A stretch of DNA of 64,000 nt from Mycobacterium sp. DL440 (GTDB lineage Bacteria > Actinomycetota > Actinomycetes > Mycobacteriales > Mycobacteriaceae). Below the pieces are notes generated by a model. It had not been told where the DNA came from. It saw nothing but the letters and a program-made list of their open reading frames with translations, and ran no database searches. The translations under genes and the position numbers were made by a program. Location: positions 833,991 to 897,990 of the forward strand of contig NZ_CP050191.1 of NCBI RefSeq assembly GCF_011745145.1, in the 5' to 3' direction. This document shows positions 50,765-58,866 of this stretch, in pieces; positions within the stretch are counted from its first letter, which is position 1, and each line of letters starts with the position of its first letter.

Positions 50765-51960
50765 CAGCCGAGCCCGCCCCGCCGGGCAACCATCAGCGGC
50801 AATGAGTCAAGGCCGACGGTTCCCCTGGGCCAGTGCACCCGCGGAGTGCACCCAGGGGTGATCTGGTACTCGGGAATTCGGCGGTGCCACTCCTCGTAGA
50901 CCAGGTGCATCTCGAGGCGGGCCAGATGCGAGCCGAGGCAGCGGTGCACGCCGAGGCCGAAGCTCAAGTGCCGGTTGTCTGGTCGCTGAAAGTCGATCCC
51001 GTACGGGTCGCGGAACTGGTTCTCGTCGCGGTTGGCCACTGCGAGGTAGCTGGTCACTCGACTTCCCGCGGCGAGCACGTGACCGCCCAGCGTCGTCTCC
51101 TCCGTGGTCACGCGGGGCAGGAAAGGCGCGGGCGGATCAAGACGGAGTAGCTCCTCAGTGACCGAAGGCACCAGGCTGAGATCGTTGGACAGCTCTGCGC
51201 GTCGTTGCGGGTCATTGGCCAGTCGCTGCATGCCGAATCCCAGTGCATCCATGACGGTGTCGAGGCCGGCGAGGACGAACAGGAAACACAGCCCGATGGC
51301 TTCTTCGTCTGTCAGTGTGTCGGCCTCATCGAGGTTGAGCAGCTGGCTGAGCACATCGGTGCCCGGTGTACCGCGACGCTTCTGGATGAGTTCGGAAAGG
51401 TACATGAATAATTCTGCCGCCTGCTGCAGCCCCTCCTGGGCGGCATCGTCGACGGAGGTCTGCCCGCTGGCGGCGCTCAGATTCAGCACCGCGTTCTTCC
51501 AAACCACGAACTGATCCCGCATGTCCAGTGGCAGACCGAACAACGTCAGGAACACCTGGACAGGGAAGACCCCGGCGACCTCGGCGATAAAATCGCACTC
51601 GCCGCGCGCGGCGATCGGATCGATGAGGTCGATCACCTGCGCTCGGAGGTCGTCTTCCAGCGGCTTGATGACCCGTGGACTGAAGAACGGCTGCAGGATC
51701 CGGCGGTACCGGGCGTGCTCGGGCGGGTCGAAAGCGACCGGAACCAGTGGCACCGGGCTGCCCAATACATCGAACGCCTTCTTGGAGGAGAAGAGCGCCG
51801 GATTCTTCAGAACAGTTTCCACCAGTGCGCGATTGGTGACGGCATAACCATCCTCCACCTCCACGAGTCGATGCTCATCCAACTGTCGCCACGCGTCGTC
51901 ACGTGCTTCTGGCATCGGCAGCTCATCGGTTGCGATCTTGGGTAACACCGGGTTCGCCAC
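50764..51960 (-). CDS. Cytochrome P450
   Basis: 398 residues. I-helix FVLAGLDTVMDALG, ExxR TEELLRLDPP, heme loop SFGLGVHRCLGSHLAR with Cys341. It is immediately followed by its ferredoxin and a mycofactocin-type SDR, giving a hydroxylation-plus-oxidation unit. It is divergent from the TetR at 52132, with repeated TGTCGG elements in the gap, so that TetR probably controls it. Confidence 0.93.
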   Translation of the reverse strand: MANPVLPKIATDELPMPEARDDAWRQLDEHRLVEVEDGYAVTNRALVETVLKNPALFSSKKAFDVLGSPVPLVPVAFDPPEHARYRRILQPFFSPRVIKPLEDDLRAQVIDLIDPIAARGECDFIAEVAGVFPVQVFLTLFGLPLDMRDQFVVWKNAVLNLSAASGQTSVDDAAQEGLQQAAELFMYLSELIQKRRGTPGTDVLSQLLNLDEADTLTDEEAIGLCFLFVLAGLDTVMDALGFGMQRLANDPQRRAELSNDLSLVPSVTEELLRLDPPAPFLPRVTTEETTLGGHVLAAGSRVTSYLAVANRDENQFRDPYGIDFQRPDNRHLSFGLGVHRCLGSHLARLEMHLVYEEWHRRIPEYQITPGCTPRVHWPRGTVGLDSLPLMVARRGGLG

Positions 51961-52045
51961 GACCTACCTCCATCTTCGAAAGAACCCGACAGACCGAATG
52001 CACTGCGCGCGCTTCCGGCGCGATGACATCGATCCGTCACAGAAT

Positions 52046-52070
52046 CCGACATTTATATAACTATTGTCGG
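52046..52070. promoter_or_regulatory. CCGACA-N13-TGTCGG inverted repeat, P450/tetR divergent region
   Basis: Perfect 6-nt arms. A further TAGTGTCGGGTG at 52093-52104 repeats TATTGTCGGGTG at 52062-52073, so the gap holds two direct copies of TRKTGTCGGGTG. It is a candidate operator of the adjacent TetR. Confidence 0.5.
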
Positions 52071-52131
52071 GTGATCGACACATTATGCCGCTAGTGTCGG
52101 GTGCGTCAAGGATCCAGTTAGGCTTCGAAAC

Positions 52132-52755
52132 ATGACAGAGGGCGCGGTCAAGGGAGTGGGCCCGTGGGGCACCGACATGCCTCAAGACGAGGGTCAGGCG
52201 CGCGCTCGGCTACTGGCGGCCGCTGAGACGTGTTACACCAAGCGCGGAGTTGCTCGCACCACCATCGTGGATATTGCCCGCGAGGCGGGGGTGCACCGGT
52301 CGACGGTGTACGCCTACTTCCAGAACAAGGATGAGGTCCTGGCCGCGTGCTTCGTCCAGGCGACGAGATCGGTGCTGGACGCAGCGGAGTCCTGCTTCCA
52401 CACGGGTGAGCCGTTTCTGGAACAGCTGATTCGGGCGACCGTCGTCGGATTGGCCACTGCGCGTGAGTCTTCGGCGGTGATGCTGCTCTTGGGCGACGAC
52501 CAGGTCGGGCGCACTTATCGTGCTGCCGAGGCGTCAGAGGCCTGGCGCGGGAATTTGATGGAGTTTCTCGGCGACCGCATCGCGGCCGCTGTGACCACCG
52601 GCGAGGTGCGCGACGACGTGGCGGTCGAAACGATGGCCCGCTGGGTGACCCGGCTGGCATTCAGCCTCGTGCAGGAGCCGTGCAGCGCCGAGGACGGCGG
52701 GGACGAAGCTCTTTTGTGCGCATTCCTGCCTGGTGCCTTGGCCGCTCGCTCCTAG
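52132..52755 (+). CDS. TetR-family regulator
   Basis: 207 residues, HTH RTTIVDIAREAGVHRSTVYAYF followed by QNKDEVLAACF (about 42-74). Divergent from the P450-ferredoxin-SDR operon with direct and inverted TGTCGG elements between them. Its stop overlaps the 3' end of the leftward ADH gene by four bases. It is a candidate regulator of the 48-63 kb genes along with the tandem TetR at 56349. Confidence 0.85.
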   Translation: MTEGAVKGVGPWGTDMPQDEGQARARLLAAAETCYTKRGVARTTIVDIAREAGVHRSTVYAYFQNKDEVLAACFVQATRSVLDAAESCFHTGEPFLEQLIRATVVGLATARESSAVMLLLGDDQVGRTYRAAEASEAWRGNLMEFLGDRIAAAVTTGEVRDDVAVETMARWVTRLAFSLVQEPCSAEDGGDEALLCAFLPGALAARS

Positions 52756-53876
52756 CCCTCGGCGGGCGGATAGATCAGCACGCCACGGATATTGGCGCCC
52801 GCGTGCATGTCGGCGTAGCCGTCGTTGACCTTCTCCAGCGGGTAGGTCCGGGTGATCATGGCCTCGAGGTCCACCTGTCCGGCGCTGCTCAGCTCGAGGA
52901 TCTTCGGGATATCGGCCCTCGGGTTGCCCGATCCGTACAGCGTTCCGATGATCTGCTTCTCGGTCAGCGTGAGGTCCATCAGGTTGGCCCGGATCTCACG
53001 CTCCAGCATGGGGTGGATGTTGGTGACGACGAGCTTGCCGCGCTTGGCCGTCATGGCCAGGGCCTGGCCGACGAGCTGACCGTCGCCGACACCCATCGCG
53101 CAGATGAACTTGTCGACACCGCGGTCCCAGGTCGCCTCGGCAATAACACCTTTGGCCTCATCCCAGCTTGCTGCGGTGTGGGTGGCACCCATCTTCATCG
53201 CTTCGGCCCGCTTGTATTCCGACGGGTCGATGACGGTGATGGTGCGCGCACCGGCAAGACGGGCACCTTGCACCGCAGCCGCACCGATGCCGCCGACGCC
53301 CGCGACAGCCACGGTGTCGCCCGGTCGTACCTCGGCGGCGTACACAGACGACCCCCACCCGGTGATGAAGCCACAGCCCAGCAGACAGGCCGTCTCCAAC
53401 TTGTAGTGCTCCGGGATCTTCACGCAGCTCGCCTCGTGCACCACCGTGTGGTGGGCGAACGATCCGACGCCACAGGCCAGCGCGAGGTCCTGGTCACCGA
53501 AGTGGTGGCGAGCGGTGCCGTCGTGAATCTGCATGCCGGAGTAAATTTTCGCGCCGAGATCGCACAGGCTCTGATGACCGGTCGAGCACGACGGGCAGCG
53601 GCCGCACGATGGGATGAAGCTGAACACGACGTGGTCGCCCGGTGCCAACCACGACACGTGGTCGCCAACTGCCTTCACTACGCCGGCGCCCTCGTGCCCG
53701 CCGATGCAGGGCAACGCGATCGGCATATCGCCGGTGACGAGGTGGTCATCGGAGTGGCACATCCCCGAGGCGTGTAACTCGACGAGCACCTCGGTCGCCT
53801 TCGGTGGGTCCAGGTCGATCGTCTCGATCGACCACGGTGTGTTGCGTTCGAACAGCACCGCCGCTTGCGTCAGCAT
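52752..53876 (-). CDS. Zn-dependent alcohol dehydrogenase, NDMA/mycofactocin type
   Basis: 374 residues from ATG 53876. Catalytic zinc ligands Cys40 and His61-Glu62 and a later GCG Cys, structural zinc Cys91/94/97/105, and the Rossmann GVGGIGAAAVQGARLAGA. The opening PWSIETIDLDPPKATEVLVE and MCHSDDHLVTGD resemble the NDMA-dependent ADH group, which retains NAD(H) and uses mycofactocin as electron acceptor. It would oxidise a primary alcohol to an aldehyde. The ALDH gene upstream in the same leftward operon would complete oxidation to the acid. Confidence 0.9.
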   Translation of the reverse strand: MLTQAAVLFERNTPWSIETIDLDPPKATEVLVELHASGMCHSDDHLVTGDMPIALPCIGGHEGAGVVKAVGDHVSWLAPGDHVVFSFIPSCGRCPSCSTGHQSLCDLGAKIYSGMQIHDGTARHHFGDQDLALACGVGSFAHHTVVHEASCVKIPEHYKLETACLLGCGFITGWGSSVYAAEVRPGDTVAVAGVGGIGAAAVQGARLAGARTITVIDPSEYKRAEAMKMGATHTAASWDEAKGVIAEATWDRGVDKFICAMGVGDGQLVGQALAMTAKRGKLVVTNIHPMLEREIRANLMDLTLTEKQIIGTLYGSGNPRADIPKILELSSAGQVDLEAMITRTYPLEKVNDGYADMHAGANIRGVLIYPPAEG

Positions 53877-53895
53877 TGATGAAATCCCTTTCGGA

Positions 53896-55317
53896 TCAAC
53901 GGATGATGGCCTGGTACTCAGTGAAGCCGGTGATGCCTTCGGGGCCGCCTTCACGGCCGATGCCGGACTGTTTGAAGCCGCCGAACGGGCTGCCGAAGTC
54001 GAGCACGGCGGTGGAGTTGACGGCCACCGACCCGACTTCCAGTTGGGCGGCCACCGCGGCTGCACGGTCGGCATCGGCTGACCACACTGCACCCACCAGG
54101 CCGTAGTGCGAGTCGTTGGCGATGGTGATCGCCTCGGGGACGTCGTCGTAGGCGATCACCACAACGACGGGACCGAAGACCTCCTCACGGGCGATCTCCA
54201 TATCGTTGGTGGCCTCGACCAGGGCGGGCGTGACGAACCATCCCGGCAGGTCTGGACGCTCCCCACCGGTGAGCACGGTGGCGCCCTCGTCGCGCGCCCG
54301 ACGCAACAGACCTTCGAGCTTGGCGCGCGCCGCTTCGTTGATCAGTGGACCGATATCAGTGGACCGCTCGGCCGGATCTCCGACCGTCAGTGCGGAGATC
54401 GCGGTGGTCAGGGCGGTGATGTACTCGTCGTACCGACTGCGCGGCAGCAGGATTCGGGTCAAGGCGGCGCACAGCTGGCCGTTGTTTCCCATCGCTCCGC
54501 CGACGAGTCCGGCGACCGTCTTCTCGAGTGGCGCGTCGGGCAGCACGATGGCCGCGGACTTGCCGCCCAGTTCGGTGCTGCAGCGGCGGATCCGGGATCC
54601 GCACGACGAGGCGATGCGCGCGCCAACGGCGGTGGATCCGGTGAAGCTGATCTTGTCTACCCCGGGATGCTCGGTGAGCAGTTCGCCGGTGGCGGCTCCA
54701 CCGTTGACGACGTTGACCACGCCGTCGGGGATGCCGGCCTCCTCGATCGCCTCCATGAGCACACCGAAGCTCAGTGGTGCGTCGGGTGCGGGCTTGAGCA
54801 CCACCGTGCAGCCCGCGGCCAGTGCGGGACCGAGCTTCAGTGCGGCGATGAACAAGGGGGTGTTCCACGGCACGATCGCACCGACCACCCCCACCGGCAC
54901 CTGCCGTACGTCGACGACGCCACCGGTCATCGAGGGACGGCTGGCGGTGAACGGATGGTCGGGGGTGATGGCGGCGTAGGCACGTAACACCCCGGTCGCG
55001 GTGATGACCTGGCCGAAGGTGCTCCACGAGCGCGGCGAGCCGATCTCGGCGGTGGCCAGGTCGGCCAGCTCGCCCTTGCGGGCGGTCAGGACGTCGGCGA
55101 GCCTTCCCAGCGCGGCGCCGCGCTCGGCGGGGGAAGTCTGCGCCCAGGCCGGCAGCGCGTCGCGGGCCGCCGCGACGGCGGCAGAGACCTCGTCGTCGCC
55201 CGCAATGCCCACGGTGCCCAGCACCTCACCGGTGGTCGGCGAGGCCACCTCCACTGTGGTGGCGGCCGTGCTCGTCACCCATTTGCCTGCGACACAGCTC
55301 GCCGCTAACTCGATCAT
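53896..55317 (-). CDS. Aldehyde dehydrogenase
   Basis: 473 residues from ATG 55317; an ATG at 55344 would overlap the putative operator and is less likely. PWNTP (Asn152), ISFTGSTAVGARIA, ELGGKSA (Glu249) and NNGQLCAAL (catalytic Cys283) are complete. It converts an aldehyde to a carboxylic acid with NAD(P). It pairs with the ADH 19 bases downstream. Box TGGCATTGATGTCA lies 13 nt before its start, and the gene is divergent from the dehydratase pair. Confidence 0.92.
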   Translation of the reverse strand: MIELAASCVAGKWVTSTAATTVEVASPTTGEVLGTVGIAGDDEVSAAVAAARDALPAWAQTSPAERGAALGRLADVLTARKGELADLATAEIGSPRSWSTFGQVITATGVLRAYAAITPDHPFTASRPSMTGGVVDVRQVPVGVVGAIVPWNTPLFIAALKLGPALAAGCTVVLKPAPDAPLSFGVLMEAIEEAGIPDGVVNVVNGGAATGELLTEHPGVDKISFTGSTAVGARIASSCGSRIRRCSTELGGKSAAIVLPDAPLEKTVAGLVGGAMGNNGQLCAALTRILLPRSRYDEYITALTTAISALTVGDPAERSTDIGPLINEAARAKLEGLLRRARDEGATVLTGGERPDLPGWFVTPALVEATNDMEIAREEVFGPVVVVIAYDDVPEAITIANDSHYGLVGAVWSADADRAAAVAAQLEVGSVAVNSTAVLDFGSPFGGFKQSGIGREGGPEGITGFTEYQAIIR

Positions 55318-55329
55318 GGACGCCAATTC

Positions 55330-55343
55330 TGGCATTGATGTCA
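55330..55343. promoter_or_regulatory. TGGCATTGATGTCA inverted box (ALDH promoter)
   Basis: It is 13 nt before the ALDH ATG. With flank AATTCTGGCATTGATGTCA it matches the P450 box at 48425 at most positions. Confidence 0.6.
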
Positions 55344-55405
55344 TCTTTAGACAAGCTGGTCATGGGGGATTAATTGTTGTTTGGGTTCCCCAGCCGGAGT
55401 TTTTC

Positions 55406-55420
55406 TGACACTATTGGTCA
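55406..55420 (+). promoter_or_regulatory. TGACACTATTGGTCA box abutting start of dehydratase gene
   Basis: TGACACTATTGGTCACTATG runs into the start codon ATG 55423. The minus-strand text before the fused ACAD (TGACACATTCGTCACTATG) is nearly the same and also ends in the start ATG. Suggests an operator at a leaderless promoter. Confidence 0.6.
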
Positions 55421-55422
55421 CT

Positions 55423-55860
55423 ATGACTGTAGCGCCTGACAGCGACGCCGACCTCGGCGTGGGACAACCCTGGGAGGTGGTCGTGGAGCGCGGCAAGATC
55501 GCCGAGTTCGCCGAAGCCATGCTCAGCGAGGATCCCGCCTACCGCGGTCCGGACGCGATCGTTCCGCCGACCTTCCTGACCAGCGCCGCCCGCTGGGCGC
55601 CACCGGGCGTCCGGGTCAACGTGGGTTTCGACCGCAAGCGCCTTCTGCACGGCGAGCAGGAGTACACCTTCCACGGCGAGCTGCCTGCCGCCGGTGATGT
55701 CCTGACCGCGCAGGAGCGGATCGTCGAGCGGTTCTCCAAGCCGGGCAAACGTGGCGGCACCATGCGCTTCGCGACCGTGGTGACCGAATACCACGACACT
55801 GCAGGGACTTTGGTGGCCGAGGCAAAGGCCACCTTCATCGAGACGGCGGGCTCCCGATGA
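55423..55860 (+). CDS. FAS1-like dehydratase (MaoC-like subunit)
   Basis: Hotdog-fold subunit of 145 residues of the FAS1-like dehydratase/MaoC N-terminal group: AEAMLSEDPAYRGPDAIVPP, PTFLTSAARWAP, LLHGEQEYTFHGELPAAGDV. Such subunits lack the hydratase motif and pair with a MaoC subunit to form a heteromeric enoyl-CoA hydratase for bulky substrates (as in ChsH1/HadAB-type enzymes). Its stop overlaps the MaoC start by four bases. No ribosome site is well placed before ATG 55423; a leaderless transcript is likely. Confidence 0.87.
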   Translation: MTVAPDSDADLGVGQPWEVVVERGKIAEFAEAMLSEDPAYRGPDAIVPPTFLTSAARWAPPGVRVNVGFDRKRLLHGEQEYTFHGELPAAGDVLTAQERIVERFSKPGKRGGTMRFATVVTEYHDTAGTLVAEAKATFIETAGSR

Positions 55861-56336
55861 GCCCCGGCGAAGAGCATCGAACCCGGATGAAGCCTGGCGA
55901 TCAGGCGTCACCCCGGGAGTTCGGTCCGCTCACCCGGCAGATGTTCGTCCGCTACTCCGGCGCCTCCGGTGACCTCAACCCCATGCACTACGACGATGAA
56001 CTGGCGCGGTCCGCCGGCTACCCCTCGGTGTTCGCCCAGGGCATGTTCTCCGCGGCGCTGTTGGCCGGGTTCGCCACCGACTGGCTGGGTGCCCCCGCCG
56101 TGCGTCGCTTCGGTGTCCGCTTCCGCGAACAGGTCTGGCCGGGTGACGTCCTGACCTGCGCGGGAACGGTGGTCGCGGTGTCCGAAGAGGACGAAGTCGA
56201 CCGTGTCAGTGTCGAATTGACCGCCACCAGGCAGACCGGCGGAGTGGCGATCACCAGCACCGCGGAATTCGCGGTACCCCGAAGCGGACCGCGAAACGCG
56301 GCACGCGGTGCCGCGGGCCCTGCGGATCAGCAATAG
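55857..56336 (+). CDS. MaoC-family enoyl-CoA hydratase subunit
   Basis: 159 residues. The hydratase motif is FVRYSGASGDLNPMHYDDEL with the Asp/His catalytic pair, then GYPSVFAQGMFSAALLAGF and FGVRFREQVWPGDVLTCAG. It forms the active subunit of a heteromer with the preceding FAS1-like protein, hydrating an enoyl-CoA. An internal ATG at 55887 is an alternative start. The tandem TetR gene follows after 12 bases in the same direction. Confidence 0.9.
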   Translation: MSPGEEHRTRMKPGDQASPREFGPLTRQMFVRYSGASGDLNPMHYDDELARSAGYPSVFAQGMFSAALLAGFATDWLGAPAVRRFGVRFREQVWPGDVLTCAGTVVAVSEEDEVDRVSVELTATRQTGGVAITSTAEFAVPRSGPRNAARGAAGPADQQ

Positions 56337-56348
56337 GCTGGTGACACG

Positions 56349-57689
56349 ATGTCCGAAGCCTCGATAGTCCGCCGCGCCAGTTACGGCCCGTCCAGCCCCG
56401 CTGTGGGGGCACGGGGGGCCAGCACTCGCAGCCGGATCACCGAGGTCTCGCTGGAACTGTTCGGTCGGCTCGGCTACTTCGACACCTCGGTCGACGCGAT
56501 CGCCAAGGCCGCAGGGATATCGCGGGCCGCGCTGTATCAGTACTTCCAGGGCAAGGACGAGATCTTCCTGGAGCTGCTGAACGAATGCGGCAGCGCACTG
56601 TTCCGTGTCGCACGCCGCATCGGTCCCATGGGGCCGGACGAAACCGGCTTCGACAATCTCAACTGGTGGCTCGGCGAGTGGAGTTGGGTCTTCGAGAAGT
56701 ACTCCACGATGTTCGTGCAATGGACGGCGATCGCCTCGTCGGACACAAAGGTACGTCCCGCGATCACGGGCTTCGTGCGCAGCTACAACCATCGGCTTGC
56801 GGCGCGACTCGCCGCGTCAGGTCTGCAAGGTCTGGACCCCGAGGTCGCGGCCATGATGATGACCGCGCTGGTGCACCGCATCAACCTGTTCGTGCACACC
56901 GACCGCGCCTACGGTCGCAGCGCCAAGGACGCCATCGATACCCTGTCGGTATTCCTGCAGTTGGTGCTGTTCCCCGATACGCCACCGGCCGTGCTGAAGT
57001 CGCTACGACTGCACGCCAGTGCGGATCCGGCCGCCGATGTGGACGCCGTGCAGGTGCCCGACGCTCCCGATCTCACGGGGCTGTCCATCACCGAGCGCAC
57101 CGCGAACCTGAGTAAGCGCGCCGTCGCCACCGTGACGACGCTGGCCGACGCCGGCGCCGCGCAGTTCCGGGCCAGGGGATATCGCAGTACCAGTGTCGAC
57201 GACATCGTCGCCGCCGCTGAGGTCGCCCGTGGGACCTTCTACAAGTACTTCAGCGACAAGCAGGATCTGCTCGGCGCGGTGGGCGCCGAGGTCTACGGTG
57301 CCGCAACGGTATTCGCGGAACGGATCGGACACGTGGATCCGGTGGCGGACGAATCGACACTTCGACACTGGTTGTCCACTTACGTGGAGTTCTACGACCG
57401 GTACTCCGGCTGCATCGACGCCTGGGCCGAAGGCACCACCGACGACCCCACGATCGTCGGGATCGGCGAGAACGGCCAGGTGCTGATGGACATCGGCGCG
57501 GCCAGGATGTTGACCCGCCGGTCCGGTGCGTACCCGTACGACCCGGTGATCTCGGCACTGATCCTGCGTGCACTGGTTACCCGGGTGCCCGAAGCCGCCC
57601 TCGACCTTCCTGAGCCGCTGAGCCAGGACGACGTCATCGAATTGCTGATGACCTGCATCAAGCGGGGTTTCTTCGCTCAGTCGAAGTGA
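56349..57689 (+). CDS. Tandem double TetR-family regulator
   Basis: 446 residues containing two complete TetR units. Unit 1 has HTH TSVDAIAKAAGISRAALYQYF followed by QGKDEIFLELL (about 45-75); unit 2 begins near residue 255 with HTH TSVDDIVAAAEVARGTFYKYF followed by SDKQDLLGAVG. Each is followed by its own helical C-terminal domain. TetR proteins normally dimerise, so one chain may act as a pseudo-dimer or bind two ligands. It is transcribed with the dehydratase pair and is a prime candidate for the TGACA/TGTCA boxes. Its 3' end overlaps the convergent CaiB gene by 32 bases. Confidence 0.9.
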   Translation: MSEASIVRRASYGPSSPAVGARGASTRSRITEVSLELFGRLGYFDTSVDAIAKAAGISRAALYQYFQGKDEIFLELLNECGSALFRVARRIGPMGPDETGFDNLNWWLGEWSWVFEKYSTMFVQWTAIASSDTKVRPAITGFVRSYNHRLAARLAASGLQGLDPEVAAMMMTALVHRINLFVHTDRAYGRSAKDAIDTLSVFLQLVLFPDTPPAVLKSLRLHASADPAADVDAVQVPDAPDLTGLSITERTANLSKRAVATVTTLADAGAAQFRARGYRSTSVDDIVAAAEVARGTFYKYFSDKQDLLGAVGAEVYGAATVFAERIGHVDPVADESTLRHWLSTYVEFYDRYSGCIDAWAEGTTDDPTIVGIGENGQVLMDIGAARMLTRRSGAYPYDPVISALILRALVTRVPEAALDLPEPLSQDDVIELLMTCIKRGFFAQSK

Positions 57690-58866
57690 CGCCTGCCGAG
57701 ATCAATTCGTCGATCTCAGCGGACGGGTATCCCAACTCACCCAGGATCTTTCGGCTGTGTGCGCCCAGAGCCGGCACGTCACCGAGTATCGGCTCGATAC
57801 CCGCCAGACCCGCCGGCGGCGGCAGCGCCTGCGCGGGCCCACCAGGAGTCTGAATTCCGCGCCACCGGTCTCGGCCGGTGAGCACGGGATGGTCCGACAG
57901 GTGCTCGACTTCGTTCATACGGGCATGCGCCACCACCGCTTCGTCAAGACGTGCTTCGAGTTCCTCGGTGCTCAGCCCGGCCGCCGTTTCGCCGATGATG
58001 GCCTCCAACTCGTCGCGGTGCGCGACACGGTCCGGATTGGTGGCGAACCGTGGATCCGCAACGAGATCGGGTCTGTTCAAGACGATTTCGCAGAGCGAAT
58101 GCCATTCCGGCGGATTCTGCACCGCAAGTAGGACCGTGCCGCCGTCGGCGGCGGTGAACGGGCCGTACGGGGCGATGGTCGGGTGCCGTGCGCCCGTGCG
58201 GGCGGGAGCTTTTCCGCCGTAACGGCCGTAGTAGAGCGGTTGGGACATCCATTCGACCAGCGCATCGAACAATGACACCGAAACTGGCCGCGCCACACCG
58301 GTGGTGGCGCGGGTGTACAGCGCGGTGAGAATTCCGGAGAAGGTGAACATTCCGGCCGCGATATCGGCGATGGACACCCCGGTGCGTGCCACCTCCGTGG
58401 GTGAACCGGTCACCGACAGCAGCCCGGCCTCGGCCTGCACCAGCAGGTCATAGGCCTTGCGGTCCTTCCACGGGCCGTCCTGGCCATAGCCGCTGATGGT
58501 GGCGGTGACGATCTGCGGATACTTGCGGGCCACCGCATCGGCATCCAACCCCATCCGGGCCGATGCTCCCGGTCCGAGGTTCTGCACCAGCACATCGGCG
58601 TCCTCGAGTAGCCGGTGCACGATCCGCAGGCCTTCGGGAGCTTTGAGGTCCAGAGTCAAGGACTCTTTGCCGCGGTTGAGCCAGACGAAGTAACTCGACT
58701 CGCCGTGCACCGAGCGGTCGTAGCCGCGGGCGAAGTCACCGCCCTGGGGGCGTTCGATTTTCACCACCCTGGCGCCGAGGTCGGCGAGCTGACGGGTCGC
58801 GTACGGTGCCGCGACGGCCTGTTCCAGGCTTACGACGGTGATCCCCGCCAGCGGTGCGTCTGTCAT
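57658..58866 (-). CDS. CaiB/BaiF-family CoA-transferase
   Basis: Class III CoA-transferase of 402 residues from ATG 58866, overlapping the ACAD stop (ATGA). LAGITVVSLEQAVAAPYATR, DLGARVVKIERPQGGDFARG, SYFVWLNRGKESLTLDLK and the Asp region VSIADIAAGMFTF are all typical. It would move CoA between an acyl-CoA donor and the pathway acid, possibly replacing a FadD ligase. Co-expressed with the fused ACAD. Convergent with the tandem TetR. Confidence 0.9.
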   Translation of the reverse strand: MTDAPLAGITVVSLEQAVAAPYATRQLADLGARVVKIERPQGGDFARGYDRSVHGESSYFVWLNRGKESLTLDLKAPEGLRIVHRLLEDADVLVQNLGPGASARMGLDADAVARKYPQIVTATISGYGQDGPWKDRKAYDLLVQAEAGLLSVTGSPTEVARTGVSIADIAAGMFTFSGILTALYTRATTGVARPVSVSLFDALVEWMSQPLYYGRYGGKAPARTGARHPTIAPYGPFTAADGGTVLLAVQNPPEWHSLCEIVLNRPDLVADPRFATNPDRVAHRDELEAIIGETAAGLSTEELEARLDEAVVAHARMNEVEHLSDHPVLTGRDRWRGIQTPGGPAQALPPPAGLAGIEPILGDVPALGAHSRKILGELGYPSAEIDELISAGVTSTERRNPA

